This document shows, piece after piece, positions 8,749-18,041 of a stretch of 64,000 bases of DNA. Position numbers and translations under genes: made by a program. Numbering within the stretch: the stretch's first letter is position 1; each line of letters opens with the position of its first letter. Origin of the DNA: Alphaproteobacteria bacterium (GTDB taxonomy: Bacteria; Pseudomonadota; Alphaproteobacteria; UBA7879). Location: contig PKTP01000003.1 in the NCBI GenBank assembly GCA_002869105.1, positions 124,001-188,000 of the forward strand, in the 5' to 3' direction. Below the pieces are notes generated by a model. That model saw nothing but the letters and a program-made list of their open reading frames with translations, did not search any database and was not told the origin of the DNA.

Positions 8749-9507
8749 CTATTTTTTAGCGTGCTCAATATTTTTAAGAATCACTTTGTACTTATGGTTT
8801 TTCTTATTGAAATATTCTCTGAACAATAAAAATGTTGGAAGTAGAGGGTTTAATAAGGCGCAAAAATAAAATAAAAATGAGTTAGAGGCCTTCAGCTCTA
8901 GGTGAATAATATTTGCCCCAGATCGTCTGGCCATATCGAGCAAATTCTTGCTCCAGGGATGTTCTGCCACTTTCATCTTCTTCCATTTAAAACGCGCAAC
9001 TTCACCAGATGGGAATGCGGCTAGTGTGATGTTGTGATTTAAAGTTCCCATAATTGTTCGCACAGCTTGGATGCGCTTATGAGGATCTTCCGAATAGACA
9101 TCAATGGGTATCACGAGTTGCTCAATCTCTGGAATGATTTTGATGAAGTCATTTGCTAAGAATTTAAAATTAAACCCTGCTTTATAAAGGATATCAATTA
9201 ACATGAACACTTCTAGGAAACCAGTCGCATGATTGCAGACAACTAGATTTTTTTGACCAACATAAGGTTGAAGTTGACCTGAATCAAATTCATAAGTAAT
9301 GTTGATATGCTTAAGTGCATAGCCAGAGATTTCAGCAATTTTTAACGATTGTTGTTTTGCTTCATAGACAAGGTTATCGGCTTGATATAAATAGAGAAAC
9401 TTACAAATTTTGTTTTTCAGCCCACGAGGTAATTTGATCCCTAGGTTTTGGAACACTTGATCAAATTTTTGGAACACTTGATCAAATTTTACGATTTTAA
9501 AGGACAT
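8749..9507 (-). CDS. Lysophospholipid/lyso-aminolipid O-acyltransferase, OlsA/GlsA-like
   Basis: A PlsC-type acyltransferase of ~252 residues. The catalytic block is CNHATGFLEVF, close to the haemolysin-like branch motif NHPTGxLDG but with Glu for the usual Asp. FPSGEVARFKW is the acyl-acceptor block. Start choice is uncertain: ATG 9507 or ATG 9543, the latter overlapping the divergent neighbour. Near the N-terminus a 7-residue unit (FDQVFQK/FDQVFQN) is duplicated. Next to an OlsB-like N-acyltransferase, the likely job is O-acylation of the N-acyl amino acid to give an ornithine, glycine or similar amino lipid. Alternative: a general lysophosphatidic acid acyltransferase. Confidence 0.75.
   Translation of the reverse strand: MSFKIVKFDQVFQKFDQVFQNLGIKLPRGLKNKICKFLYLYQADNLVYEAKQQSLKIAEISGYALKHINITYEFDSGQLQPYVGQKNLVVCNHATGFLEVFMLIDILYKAGFNFKFLANDFIKIIPEIEQLVIPIDVYSEDPHKRIQAVRTIMGTLNHNITLAAFPSGEVARFKWKKMKVAEHPWSKNLLDMARRSGANIIHLELKASNSFLFYFCALLNPLLPTFLLFREYFNKKNHKYKVILKNIEHAKK
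9450..9490. repeat. 21-bp tandem repeat, in frame
   Basis: A 21-base unit beginning ggaacacttgatcaaatttt is present almost twice in a row. It encodes a seven-residue duplication near the N-terminus of the acyltransferase and keeps the frame, so it is a length variant rather than a lesion. Confidence 0.9.
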
Positions 9508-9526
9508 ATTTTTTTCGGTTATTATA

Positions 9527-10354
9527 ATGAATTCTCCTACCATTTCTCAAGAGTTTAATAAAGGCCTGTTAGATGTCTACCAACAGATTAAAATTTTTGA
9601 TCAAAAATGGGATGATATAGAACCAGATTTAAAAAAAGAAATCTGCCAACTCAGAACACAGGCCTTCGGCAGTTATACTGAGGCAACGTTTGATATCGAT
9701 CAATACGACCCCATTTATCGCCATATCTACCTGTTTGATGACGAAAAGAAAAAGATTCTGGGATATTATCGTATGGGTCTTACCCGGGAAATTAGAAATG
9801 TTGGGTATGATCAATTTTATACTTCCTCGCTTTATGATATTGACGCTACGTTTTTCGAAAAAAATCAAAACTCTGCTGAAATGGGGCGCTTCATCCTTGA
9901 TCAAGGAGCTTCAGAAAAACAATATTTGATGCCTCTTTTATGGAAAAGCTTACATAAATTTGCCACCACACATCGGCTAGACTTCTACTTCGGGATGGTA
10001 ACCTTAAGCTCTGACTTTAAAGATGAGTCCATTCGTAAGATGGCAGCCTTTATGAGAAAGAATGCTTATGACGAAAGCAGAGCAAAGTTTTTTAAAGCAA
10101 AACATCCTTTAAATTTAAACGCTGATGAAATTAACAATTCTGAAAGTAGTATACTTGCCCTGCAAAACACCATTAGAGGTATTGAAGGAGAAGGGGGCGC
10201 GCAAGTTCCTGTTATGTACAGAACGTATATGTCTTATGGCGATGCAAAATACATAACTGCTGGATATGATCCAGATTTCGGCAATTCTTTGGATATCATC
10301 ATTACCGGCCACCCTTATACGCCCATTGTGGAAAAAATCATCAAAAAGTTCTAA
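9527..10354 (+). CDS. OlsB-like N-acyltransferase (GNAT/autoinducer-synthase-like fold)
   Basis: A 275-residue protein of the acyl-homoserine-lactone-synthase-like/OlsB family. An N-terminal QAFGSYTEATFDIDQYDPIYRHI segment corresponds to the R/D core of that fold, followed by ILGYYRMGL and AEMGRFILDQG. Members take a 3-hydroxyacyl chain from acyl carrier protein and attach it to the amino group of ornithine, lysine, glycine or glutamine. The substrate cannot be read from sequence. It is divergent from the OlsA-like gene, with 19 bp between the ATGs (or a 17-bp overlap if the longer neighbour start is used). So the promoters must sit inside the opposite gene. With btaAB it forms a compact non-phosphorus-lipid neighbourhood. 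Confidence 0.78.
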   Translation: MNSPTISQEFNKGLLDVYQQIKIFDQKWDDIEPDLKKEICQLRTQAFGSYTEATFDIDQYDPIYRHIYLFDDEKKKILGYYRMGLTREIRNVGYDQFYTSSLYDIDATFFEKNQNSAEMGRFILDQGASEKQYLMPLLWKSLHKFATTHRLDFYFGMVTLSSDFKDESIRKMAAFMRKNAYDESRAKFFKAKHPLNLNADEINNSESSILALQNTIRGIEGEGGAQVPVMYRTYMSYGDAKYITAGYDPDFGNSLDIIITGHPYTPIVEKIIKKF

Positions 10355-10413
10355 AAACTTTGCAGAGGGAGTATACTTAATCTCAATTATTGATTAAGTC
10401 CTGCGGAGCGGTT

Positions 10414-12249
10414 ATGTCAAAATCTTCACTTGAAAACGGCATACAGATTATCAGAGCTAAGGCGAAAACTGTCTCAGATGATCCTGGTGTTTATAGAATG
10501 CTCTCAGCCGATAAAGAAGTTCTTTATGTGGGCAAGGCGAGAAACATTCGCAATCGGATCCTAAGCTACACTCAAATTTCTGGACTTCCTATTCGTCTCC
10601 AACGCATGGTTGCACTCACCGTAGACATGGAATTTATTATCACGAAAAGTGAGGAAGAAGCACTATTGCTTGAGGCGCAGCTTATCAAGAAGCTTAAGCC
10701 TCGATTTAATATCTTGCTCCGAGATGATAAATCTTTTCCCTATATTTTAATGCGTGATCATGAAGCCGCCCCCCAATTAATCAAATTCAGAGGAAAGCCA
10801 ATAGCTCATTCTAAGGATGTTTACTTTGGCCCTTTTGCATCAAATACAGCCATTTATCAAACAACGGAAACACTTACCAGACTGTTCAAACTCCGAACCT
10901 GCTCTGACCATACGTTTAAGAACAGAAGCCGACCTTGCCTTCAATACCATATAAAAAGATGTTCAGCCCCGTGCGTCAATTACATTAGCCAAGAAGAATA
11001 TAAAAAAAATGTACACTATGCTATGGATTTCCTTAAAGGGAAAACGCGTCATATTCAAAAATCTCTTGAAAAAGATATGATTCAAGCAAGCGAAGCGCAA
11101 AACTATGAACAAGCTGCTATTTACCGAAATCACATTCGCTCTTTAAATCAGGTTCAACAACAGACCCAGGAACTTGGGCCTTCTATGATGATCACTGATA
11201 TTTTTGCGATTTATCGAGAGCATGACCAATGTTGTATCCAAGTTTTTTTCTACCGCCATGGTACATCTTATGGCAATAGATCTTATTTTCCAAAACATGA
11301 CAAAGACCAAAGCACAGAAGAGATTCTTGGAACATTTATAGCCCAATTTTATCAATCAAAGCCGGTCCCGGAAAATGTTTATGTTTCGATCAAAACATCA
11401 GAAATGGATCTTTTGCAAAAAGCTTTGAACTCAATTGCAGAAAAGAAAGTTCAATTAAAGGTTCCACAAAAGGGTGCTGCAAAAAACTTGATGGACCAAG
11501 CGATTCTAAATGCTAAAAAAGCCCTTGAGAGACATCATTTAGAACAGCTTTCGAACAAAAAACTTTTGCAGCAAGTTGGAGATTTTTTTGCTTTGCCAAC
11601 CGTACCAAATCGAATCGAAATTTATGATAATAGCCATCTTCAAGGAAGTAATGCTTATGGCACCATGGTGGCTTCAGGCCCTAATGGCTTTGATAAAAAG
11701 AGCTATCGTCAATTTAAAATTAAATCTGAAAGCGGCACAGTAGGTGACGACTACGGCATGATGACAGAGGTATTCCAGAGAAGGTTCCGAAATGCTTCTC
11801 AAAAGGATATGCCTGATTTGGTTTTAGTTGATGGGGGGAGAGGGCAACTCAACACCGCTCTCAAAGTATTGAACAGCTACAATTTAGAGACTGTTTGTGT
11901 TGGTGTTGCCAAAGGAGAAGAGCGAAATGCAGGAAAAGAGACGTTGGTTTTTACAGATGGAACCAGCAAACTTGTTGAGAAAAATTCTCCTGTTACTTAC
12001 TTCATCCAAAGATTACGCGATGAAGCACATCGATATGCTATTGGCACACATCGTAAAGGACGGGCAAAGAAGATGACCCAGTCCAGCTTAATGGACTTGC
12101 CGGGCATAGGCGCGAAGAGAAAAAAATCGCTTATGATCTATTTTGGTAGCCATGAAGCCATAAAAAGAGCTGGCATTGAAGACCTTGAGCGAGTTTCAGG
12201 TATTAGCAAATCTCTGGCTCAATCGATTTATCATTATTACAGGTCTTGA
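10414..12249 (+). CDS. uvrC: UvrABC excision nuclease subunit C
   Basis: A 611-residue UvrC. The start ATG 10414 was chosen because GGAG lies about 7 bases upstream; a TTG 24 bases earlier is less likely. An N-terminal GIY-YIG nuclease makes the 3' incision (PGVYRML, LYVGKARNIRNRI). Next is a cysteine-containing region (RTCSDHTF, CLQYHIKRCSAPC) and a UVR motif (ASEAQNYEQAAIYR). The C-terminal RNase H-like nuclease for the 5' incision has EIYDNSH and VLVDGGRGQL. Two helix-hairpin-helix motifs are at the end (LPGIGAKRK, VSGISKSLA). Full length, intact, housekeeping nucleotide excision repair. The neighbouring photolyase gene is damaged while this one is kept. Confidence 0.97.
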   Translation: MSKSSLENGIQIIRAKAKTVSDDPGVYRMLSADKEVLYVGKARNIRNRILSYTQISGLPIRLQRMVALTVDMEFIITKSEEEALLLEAQLIKKLKPRFNILLRDDKSFPYILMRDHEAAPQLIKFRGKPIAHSKDVYFGPFASNTAIYQTTETLTRLFKLRTCSDHTFKNRSRPCLQYHIKRCSAPCVNYISQEEYKKNVHYAMDFLKGKTRHIQKSLEKDMIQASEAQNYEQAAIYRNHIRSLNQVQQQTQELGPSMMITDIFAIYREHDQCCIQVFFYRHGTSYGNRSYFPKHDKDQSTEEILGTFIAQFYQSKPVPENVYVSIKTSEMDLLQKALNSIAEKKVQLKVPQKGAAKNLMDQAILNAKKALERHHLEQLSNKKLLQQVGDFFALPTVPNRIEIYDNSHLQGSNAYGTMVASGPNGFDKKSYRQFKIKSESGTVGDDYGMMTEVFQRRFRNASQKDMPDLVLVDGGRGQLNTALKVLNSYNLETVCVGVAKGEERNAGKETLVFTDGTSKLVEKNSPVTYFIQRLRDEAHRYAIGTHRKGRAKKMTQSSLMDLPGIGAKRKKSLMIYFGSHEAIKRAGIEDLERVSGISKSLAQSIYHYYRS

Positions 12250-12265
12250 AAATAGGGGGTTTTTA

Positions 12266-13794
12266 TCACTTTTTAAAAAGATCGGACTTAAAAAATTGAT
12301 CAGCTTGTTCATTGATAGCATTCATTTCTGACTTTATTTTGCCAAGCCCCATGTATGCCAAACGCATGCGGGGGTTCTTTTTTAGCTTTGATTGGTTTTT
12401 ATCCATAAAGTGCCAGTAAAGAAAATTGAAAGGGCAGGCATCCTTACCTGTGCGTTTTTTAACGTCATACTTACAGTTCGCGCAATAGTCAGACATTCGG
12501 TTAATATAAGCGCCACTTGAAACATAGGGTTTTGTTGATAAAACACCTCCATCTGCAAATAGACCCATGCCATGGGTATTCGGAAGTTGCACCCATTCAA
12601 ACGCATCGATATAGACAACATAATACCACTCATTGACTTCTGCGGGGTCGAGGCCGGCCAATGTTGCAAAATTTGCAGTGATCATAAGGCGTTGTATGTG
12701 ATGAGCATAAGCATGGTCAATGGTGTTTTGAATAGAGCTTTTCAAACAATTTAAATCTGTATCAGCAGTCCAATAAAACGAAGGGAGCTTCCTTTTGTGG
12801 TTAAAAAAATTACTTTGATCATACTCGGGCATTTTCAACCAGTAAACGCCTCGCATATATTCACGCCATCCTAAAATTTGACGAATAAATCCCTCGGTGC
12901 TGTTTAGCGGAACAGCGCCTTTCTTATAGGCTTTCTCAGCTTCATGGCAAACCTCTAAGGGATTGAGCAGACCTATATTGATATATTGTGATATCAGACT
13001 GTGATGAATAACGGGATCTTTCGCACTCATGGCATCTTGATAATTACCAAAGCAGGAAAGATGATCTTTGATAAAAGCTTTAAGATGCGCGTGGGCTTGT
13101 GCGCGTGTTACACCCCATGAAAATTCGGTTGTATTTCCTATATGATCTGGGAAATTTTTATCAACAAATTCAATGACTTCTTTCGTTTTTTCTGAGGGTT
13201 GAAACCTTAAATGAGGGGCAACCTTATAATTTCGGGGTAATGGTTTTCGATTATCATGATCATGATTCCATTTTCCACCAACGGGATTGCTATCATCCAT
13301 CAAGATATTATTTGATTCTCTGATTTTTCGATAAAAATTCTCCATCAGCAGTGACTTTTGGTTCTGAGCCCAACTTTTAAAATCTTTTTCATTACAGATG
13401 AATTTTGGATCAGCAAGACAAGAAGTTTTAACATTTTCTGATTTCAGTGTTTTCTTTAGCGTATTTTTGATATGCCATTCAGCAGGCTCAAAATAAAAAA
13501 CCTCTGTCACTTTTTTTTCTTTAAGGTTTTTTATCAGCTCATCAGTCCAGCATTTTTCTTTTAATGAACTTTCCAAGGGCTGGTATCTAACTTGAAAGTT
13601 AAATTGCTCTAATTCATTGATGTAAGCTGCTTGTGCTGACCAGAGAAAAGCAAGCTTTTGCTTGTGATTCTCTTGCGGTGTCGGGCAACACCAACATGGC
13701 TTATCATATAAATATGTGACGCAGTGCATTGTTCTGCGAGAACCTTAGGATCAATTAATTGATCCCAGAATAGTATGAGAAGTGAATGAGACAT
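12266..13794 (-). pseudogene. Cryptochrome/photolyase-related FeS protein (PhrB/CryPro family), N-terminal frameshift
   Basis: The long frame (487 aa, from ~13729) carries the family core: ENHKQKLAFLWSAQ, the FAD-binding WREYMRGVYW block, LMITANFATL, NEWYYVVYIDAFEWVQLPN and the [4Fe-4S] cysteines in DYCANC and GKDACPFNFLYWHF. In relatives ~40 residues with a start such as LLILFWDQL precede HHKQK. Exactly that segment (MSHSLLILFWDQLIDPKVL) is present at 13794-~13730 but in another frame. A frameshift somewhere in ~13690-13735 therefore splits the gene. The protein would repair UV lesions using blue light; without its N-terminal strand the Rossmann domain is incomplete. A remodelled start at the internal ATG 13729 is possible but less likely. 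Confidence 0.75.
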
Positions 13795-13887
13795 ATGGTT
13801 ACTGTAGCCCAGTTATGAAAAAGATGCAGTCATATATTATAAGGTCAACACAAACACGATATTACTATTTTGCGCTTACACGTTTTA

Positions 13888-13911
13888 TTTCCATAATATA
13901 TATTATGGAAA
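13888..13911. promoter_or_regulatory. Perfect 24-bp palindrome upstream of the photolyase-like gene
   Basis: TTTCCATAATAT followed by its exact reverse complement ATATTATGGAAA. It lies about 95 bp upstream of the photolyase-like start, in the 253-bp gap before the polysaccharide operon. An operator for a dimeric regulator or a cruciform-type transcription end are both possible; no U-tract follows on either strand beyond a short A/T stretch. Confidence 0.5.
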
Positions 13912-14047
13912 ATAATGCTTAGCTGCAAATAAGACTTGATCGGCAGTGTTGCTTAAATAGGGAAATTAAAGAGGTCATTTGGTTTAGAGGGTCACAAAAA
14001 TCAATCTTGATTCTGCACATCCGACTTACAATAAATAAAGCGCGTTA

Positions 14048-14782
14048 CTAGATTAATATCATAAATGGGCAGTCGTAGCGCGGATATTGAGACAAGTAGC
14101 AGCGAGCAAATCTCTTATCCAAACCATTAATGATTGTATCAACAAAATTTGGATGCTCCCAGCAAATAATCTTATCGTAATTAATACTCGTATTTTTATG
14201 AATCCAGCGACGACTTGTTAGAAGGCGGCCCAGACCCCCATGCGAGCCCACCTTCGTTGGGTATAGCTCCGACTAATAACCCACCTGGTTTTAATACACG
14301 TTTGTAATCATCTAGAAATTTATCTAAAGGGTACAAGTGTTCCAGAGAATAAAAGGTCACAATCATATCCACTGTCTCATTATCTAAAGGTAATATTGAG
14401 TCTCGGTATGTTTGTGCACCCCTGTGAAAGGGCAATCTGGATAAGCTTGGTGCAGCCTCTTTTTCGTTTCACTCAAGAAATTCTCATCAATATCAACGGC
14501 CGTGTAATGACCCGGTGGTGCATCCCATACATCCATATGAGGTATAAGTCCTGGTCCAATTTCAACAACGGATTTGTCCCGCCAATCGATTTTCCTGAGA
14601 ATCTCATATCCTGAACTATTAATACGTTTACCAATCCCTTCTTTTTGGTTAGATTGATAGAAATGGATATATTTTTTTTTCCATTCCTTCCATTGCGGGT
14701 CTGTTTCATCAGGAAAAAGTCCGAAGGACCTTTCGATCACCAAAAAGGGGAGCTGATAGGCAGTTTGGGAGGATACGGGCAA
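14048..14782 (-). pseudogene. SAM-dependent methyltransferase, frameshifted (polysaccharide operon)
   Basis: Three overlapping frames together spell one class I methyltransferase of ~245 residues. The first frame (from 14782) has the SAM loop VVEIGPGLIPHMDVW and TAVDIDENFL. The second has MIVTFYSLEHLYPLDKF and VLKPGGLLVGAIPNEGG. The third has LGRLLTSRRWIHKNTS and continues to the stop. The junctions sit in short G-runs (plus-strand C-runs at 14419-14422 and 14235-14239): adding one G at the first and removing one at the second restores a continuous frame. An ATG at 14788 overlapping the previous gene's stop in another frame suggests a further indel near the start. It probably methylated a sugar or sugar-nucleotide of the surface polysaccharide. 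Confidence 0.8.
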
Positions 14783-14785
14783 TGG

Positions 14786-15377
14786 TCATGATAAAGATCC
14801 AGAAATATAATTGTGTAGCAATTTAAGCCCAGATTCAAAGGCTCTATCCTCATTGGCTTTATATCCAATAGTGGGGTCGAGTTTATATGGTTCACGATAA
14901 TAAACTTCACCTGCATCAATCTCCCCCACCATTTCGTGAAGGCAAGAATTTTGATCATATGCCTGGGCCTTCAAAGCCTTATATATCGTTCCCAGCCCAC
15001 CCCATTTTGGCAGGTTAGTAATAATGTACGTTTAAGAAATCTGGCGCACAGGCCAAGGTCTTTTCTGTTAAAACAAGGCCAGCACGAAAACAAATGACTT
15101 CATCTGGTTTTTCACGTGCCAGCATATCACGGATCGCCTGGTTGGTATATAGAACAGGAAAATTGGGTTCTGCAAGGGCAGGTCGGCGCAGTTCAGCCCA
15201 TACCATCTGTAATAATGCTGGAAATGGAATAATCTTTTTTTTTACTAGTTTTGTAACTCTTGTCAAGCTGTTAGAACGATTACGATAAATCATAATATCG
15301 GGGAAAGCGGCCCTGATACTAGAAATTGCCCTACGTCCCATTCTGTCGTCACCAATAATCAGGATTGTTTTTCTCAT
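14786..15377 (-). pseudogene. Formyltransferase-family protein, frameshifted
   Basis: The first frame (15377-15015, 120 aa) begins with a Rossmann-like strand (TILIIGDDRMGRRAI) and reaches CFRAGLVLTEKTLACAPDFLNVH, the place where formyltransferases have their N-(I/V)-H motif. It then ends at a TAA. In the next frame the sequence continues as LPKWGGLGTIYKALKAQAY, NSCLHEMVGEIDAGEV and YKANEDRAFESG. An extra base around 15014-15018 explains the break. The family moves a formyl group from 10-formyl-tetrahydrofolate to an amino group; in polysaccharide clusters the substrate is usually a dTDP- or UDP-amino sugar. It is preceded by a sugar-aminotransferase-type gene with a 4-base ATGA overlap, which supports the N-formyl-aminosugar reading. 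Confidence 0.78.
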
Positions 15378-16581
15378 TCACTCACACATAATTTAATATT
15401 CTCAACAATAGCAAGTGCATCCTTTGGTGTTACGCCCCAATAAACAGGCAAATTAATAACTCGATCTGGCAATCCACGTGAAAACCGATTCCCATAATAT
15501 GAGGCATCTTGGTATACAGGCATATCAGGAACCTCATAATCAATTAACCTCCCAAGTTGTATGCCTTTTTTTAACATATAATCTTCAATTTCTTCTGCCC
15601 TTTCTGTTTGTAAAACATAGTGAGAGTAAGTAGCACCTTTTTCTCTAGGTGGCAAAACTATATTTGGCATATCTTGTAATTCTCGGTCATAAATGTTTGC
15701 AATTTTTCTGCGATGATCAACTATATTTTGATAGCGATGGCATTGAATAAATCCAATACGTGCTTGTATACCAGCAGGCCAACCAAACCCATTTTTGGGC
15801 CAATCTATAATTTTCTTATTATAATATTTTGTAAAGCGGTTTAGTGCCCCAGAGCGCTCTAATCGATTTACCAGCCTATAGATGGCGGGGTAAAATGCAA
15901 TAAGAACTGCTATTAGATAAAGTGATCTTTTTATAGAAAAAATAAACCCTGTTGGCTTTAAAAGACCCTGCCTTTCTTCTCTCACACGCTCTGAAAAATC
16001 AGCATCATCTGTGGTGACCATACCTCCAAAAATGCTTGTCATGATCTTAGAAATATTCAAGCCATAAAATGCGCACAATCCATTCTTATGAACAAATTGT
16101 CCATTGCTATGTTGGGCAAAAAAACTGTGTGCACAATCTTGCAAAATCGGAATATTAGGATGAGCTTGACGGAAGCAATCCAATGCATCCAAATCAACAG
16201 GGTGGCCAAAAATTGATGTTGCAATTACTGCACCCGTTTTTTCACTAATTGCCTGCGAGAGTAAATCAAATCGCATATTGTAATCACTACCGACATCACA
16301 ATAAAAACAGGCGTTAAACCAGCCTTCTTAATAGCATGAGCTACTACAACACAGCTATAAGAGGGAAGAATAACCTCTGTTTTTCCTTTTTCGATAAGTT
16401 TTAATGCATTCAGTATTGCAAGCTGTGCGGTTCGACCATAGGGAAAGAAGATTGCATGAGATTGGCCAGCTAACTTGGCAAATTCTTGTTCAAATCTTAG
16501 TATGTCATTGAATTTATTTCCTCTTGGCCAAATTGCAAGAAGATCTTTAATTTTTAAATGAGCTTTGAGACGAGGAATCAT
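15374..16581 (-). pseudogene. DegT/DnrJ/EryC1-type PLP sugar aminotransferase, frameshifted
   Basis: The N-terminal frame starts at ATG 16581, overlapping the previous stop as ATGA. It holds FFPYGRTAQLAILNAL and VILPSYSCVVVAHAIKKAGLTPVFI. The second frame continues with DLLSQAI, ATSIFGHPVDLDAL, ILQDCAHSF and YGLNISKIMTSIFGGMV, in which Lys is the expected PLP lysine. It then runs to a normal C-terminus. The break is near 16295-16302; VFI should run straight into DVGSDYNMRFDL. Enzymes of this family put an amino group on a keto-sugar nucleotide. Together with the formyltransferase and methyltransferase it suggests a modified amino sugar. Apart from the indel, all active-site segments are preserved. 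Confidence 0.82.
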
Positions 16582-18041
16582 TTTGTGTCCCCTCTTTGCC
16601 AATATCCTTGAGACGCCATATGAGTAGGGCTGAACCCCTTTTTATTGAGCAAATGCTTCAGTTGGACTCCTTTGGTTTCATCTGTCCTTTCTCCTGTTTC
16701 TAAGTCTATGTGACAAGTAAGGCTGCCGACCGGTTTTGGTTTTGATTTAATCAACAAATGTGCCAGAAAAATCTTGATCTTATTACCTAATGCAGGGAAT
16801 TGAAAAATACTAATACTCAATAGCCTCAATACCATGAAGTATAAAGCCGTTGGCATCATCCTTTTAACAGGAACGATATTACCTTGAAGCGTGATATGAT
16901 TGCGATCTACTATACCAATAAATCCATTCACGGCTGCATAAATTCTTTTACTATCTGTTCCTACATAATCATCACAGCGTTCTATGGATAAAACTCTATA
17001 TGTATTTATTCCGCGATAAGACAATAGACCCGCTTTTTCAAAAATTTTAATCTCTCCAATTGCCATTGTTTCATGCGGCAGTTCTCCTTTTTCTCCTACC
17101 TTCTTGTGAACAGCCGCTAAGGCTAGGTCATTAAAGAAAGGTGCAAAATTTGAAGCATCAATGGAATCCAAACTGACAAATTTACTCTGTTGGATATTTT
17201 TTCTTGCAAAGTCAGCCAATGGAACAACTGCCATCTCTACCCCGCCCGGGAAAAGAAAACGAGTCAGCCGTGTACCAACCCCATTCGCAAAAGATCCATC
17301 AGGCATTGCAAAATAAGACAGAAATTGATAACCAGACTTGATCAAATCTCCACAAGAAATACCCTCTCTGTCCAATTGTACTAGCTCTGTCAACGCCCAG
17401 GATTGATATCCAGGGTCTGCTCCTCCATATTCACTCATCCATCCCTCGGACAAGTCGGCATGTCTCCTAATGCGCGCTAGCCACATATCACGTCTCTGTT
17501 TGGATTTTTGGTCTCCAGTTCGGTGATACCATAGATGCATGGCTAAAGCGGCTGTTGCCAGATGGTTTGAGATCATACCGTGATGCTCATCTTGCTTTTT
17601 GAGAAACGTAGCCATAGTCGAGCAAATAGAAAGGATATTCTGCTTATTATCATCAAGTAAATCACTCTCAATTAGAGACAATGCAGCAAGAACATTGGAC
17701 AGAACTAGTGCCGTTACACAAAATGACCCCTCATAGGGAAGTGCCTCAGCCAAACCTCCATGACGGTCAGATAATTTTGGAATTACTGCAATCATATCAA
17801 GAACCAACTGAAGACAAGAATCAGAAGACAAATCATTAGGAAGCATATTAATTAGCACGTAATAAGGCCAATCCATGCACACTGGCTTGTGGTGAGTGGC
17901 ATTGGGAAAATCAATCAGCTTCCAGGCCCAAAATTGCCTGTCCGCACATCCATGATAAGGATCTGTTTGATCACGATTTACCTGTCCCAATAAACGAGGA
18001 AGATTGCGATGTAAGATTGAAAGGTACGGATTACTACTCAT
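16578..18041 (-). CDS. Alpha/alpha-toroid protein of the polysaccharide operon, heparinase-like
   Basis: A 487-residue soluble protein with an unbroken frame. It is rich in helices and has toroid-type motifs such as HGGLAEALPYEGSF, ISNHLATAALAMHLWY and GWMSEYGGADPGYQSWAL, resembling heparinase II/III or polysaccharide-lyase accessory proteins of exopolysaccharide clusters. A beta-rich C-terminal third follows (GLLSYRGINTYRVLSIERC). The catalytic role is not established; it could trim or modify the polymer. It overlaps its upstream gene (ATGA at 18041) and its downstream gene (ATGA at 16581), so it was translated as part of one coupled operon. It is one of only two long genes here without a visible frameshift. 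Confidence 0.6.
   Translation of the reverse strand: MSSNPYLSILHRNLPRLLGQVNRDQTDPYHGCADRQFWAWKLIDFPNATHHKPVCMDWPYYVLINMLPNDLSSDSCLQLVLDMIAVIPKLSDRHGGLAEALPYEGSFCVTALVLSNVLAALSLIESDLLDDNKQNILSICSTMATFLKKQDEHHGMISNHLATAALAMHLWYHRTGDQKSKQRRDMWLARIRRHADLSEGWMSEYGGADPGYQSWALTELVQLDREGISCGDLIKSGYQFLSYFAMPDGSFANGVGTRLTRFLFPGGVEMAVVPLADFARKNIQQSKFVSLDSIDASNFAPFFNDLALAAVHKKVGEKGELPHETMAIGEIKIFEKAGLLSYRGINTYRVLSIERCDDYVGTDSKRIYAAVNGFIGIVDRNHITLQGNIVPVKRMMPTALYFMVLRLLSISIFQFPALGNKIKIFLAHLLIKSKPKPVGSLTCHIDLETGERTDETKGVQLKHLLNKKGFSPTHMASQGYWQRGDTK

Noticed and set aside
9450..9490. 21-bp tandem repeat as a regulatory iteron
   Set aside because: It is in frame within the acyltransferase gene and simply duplicates seven residues.
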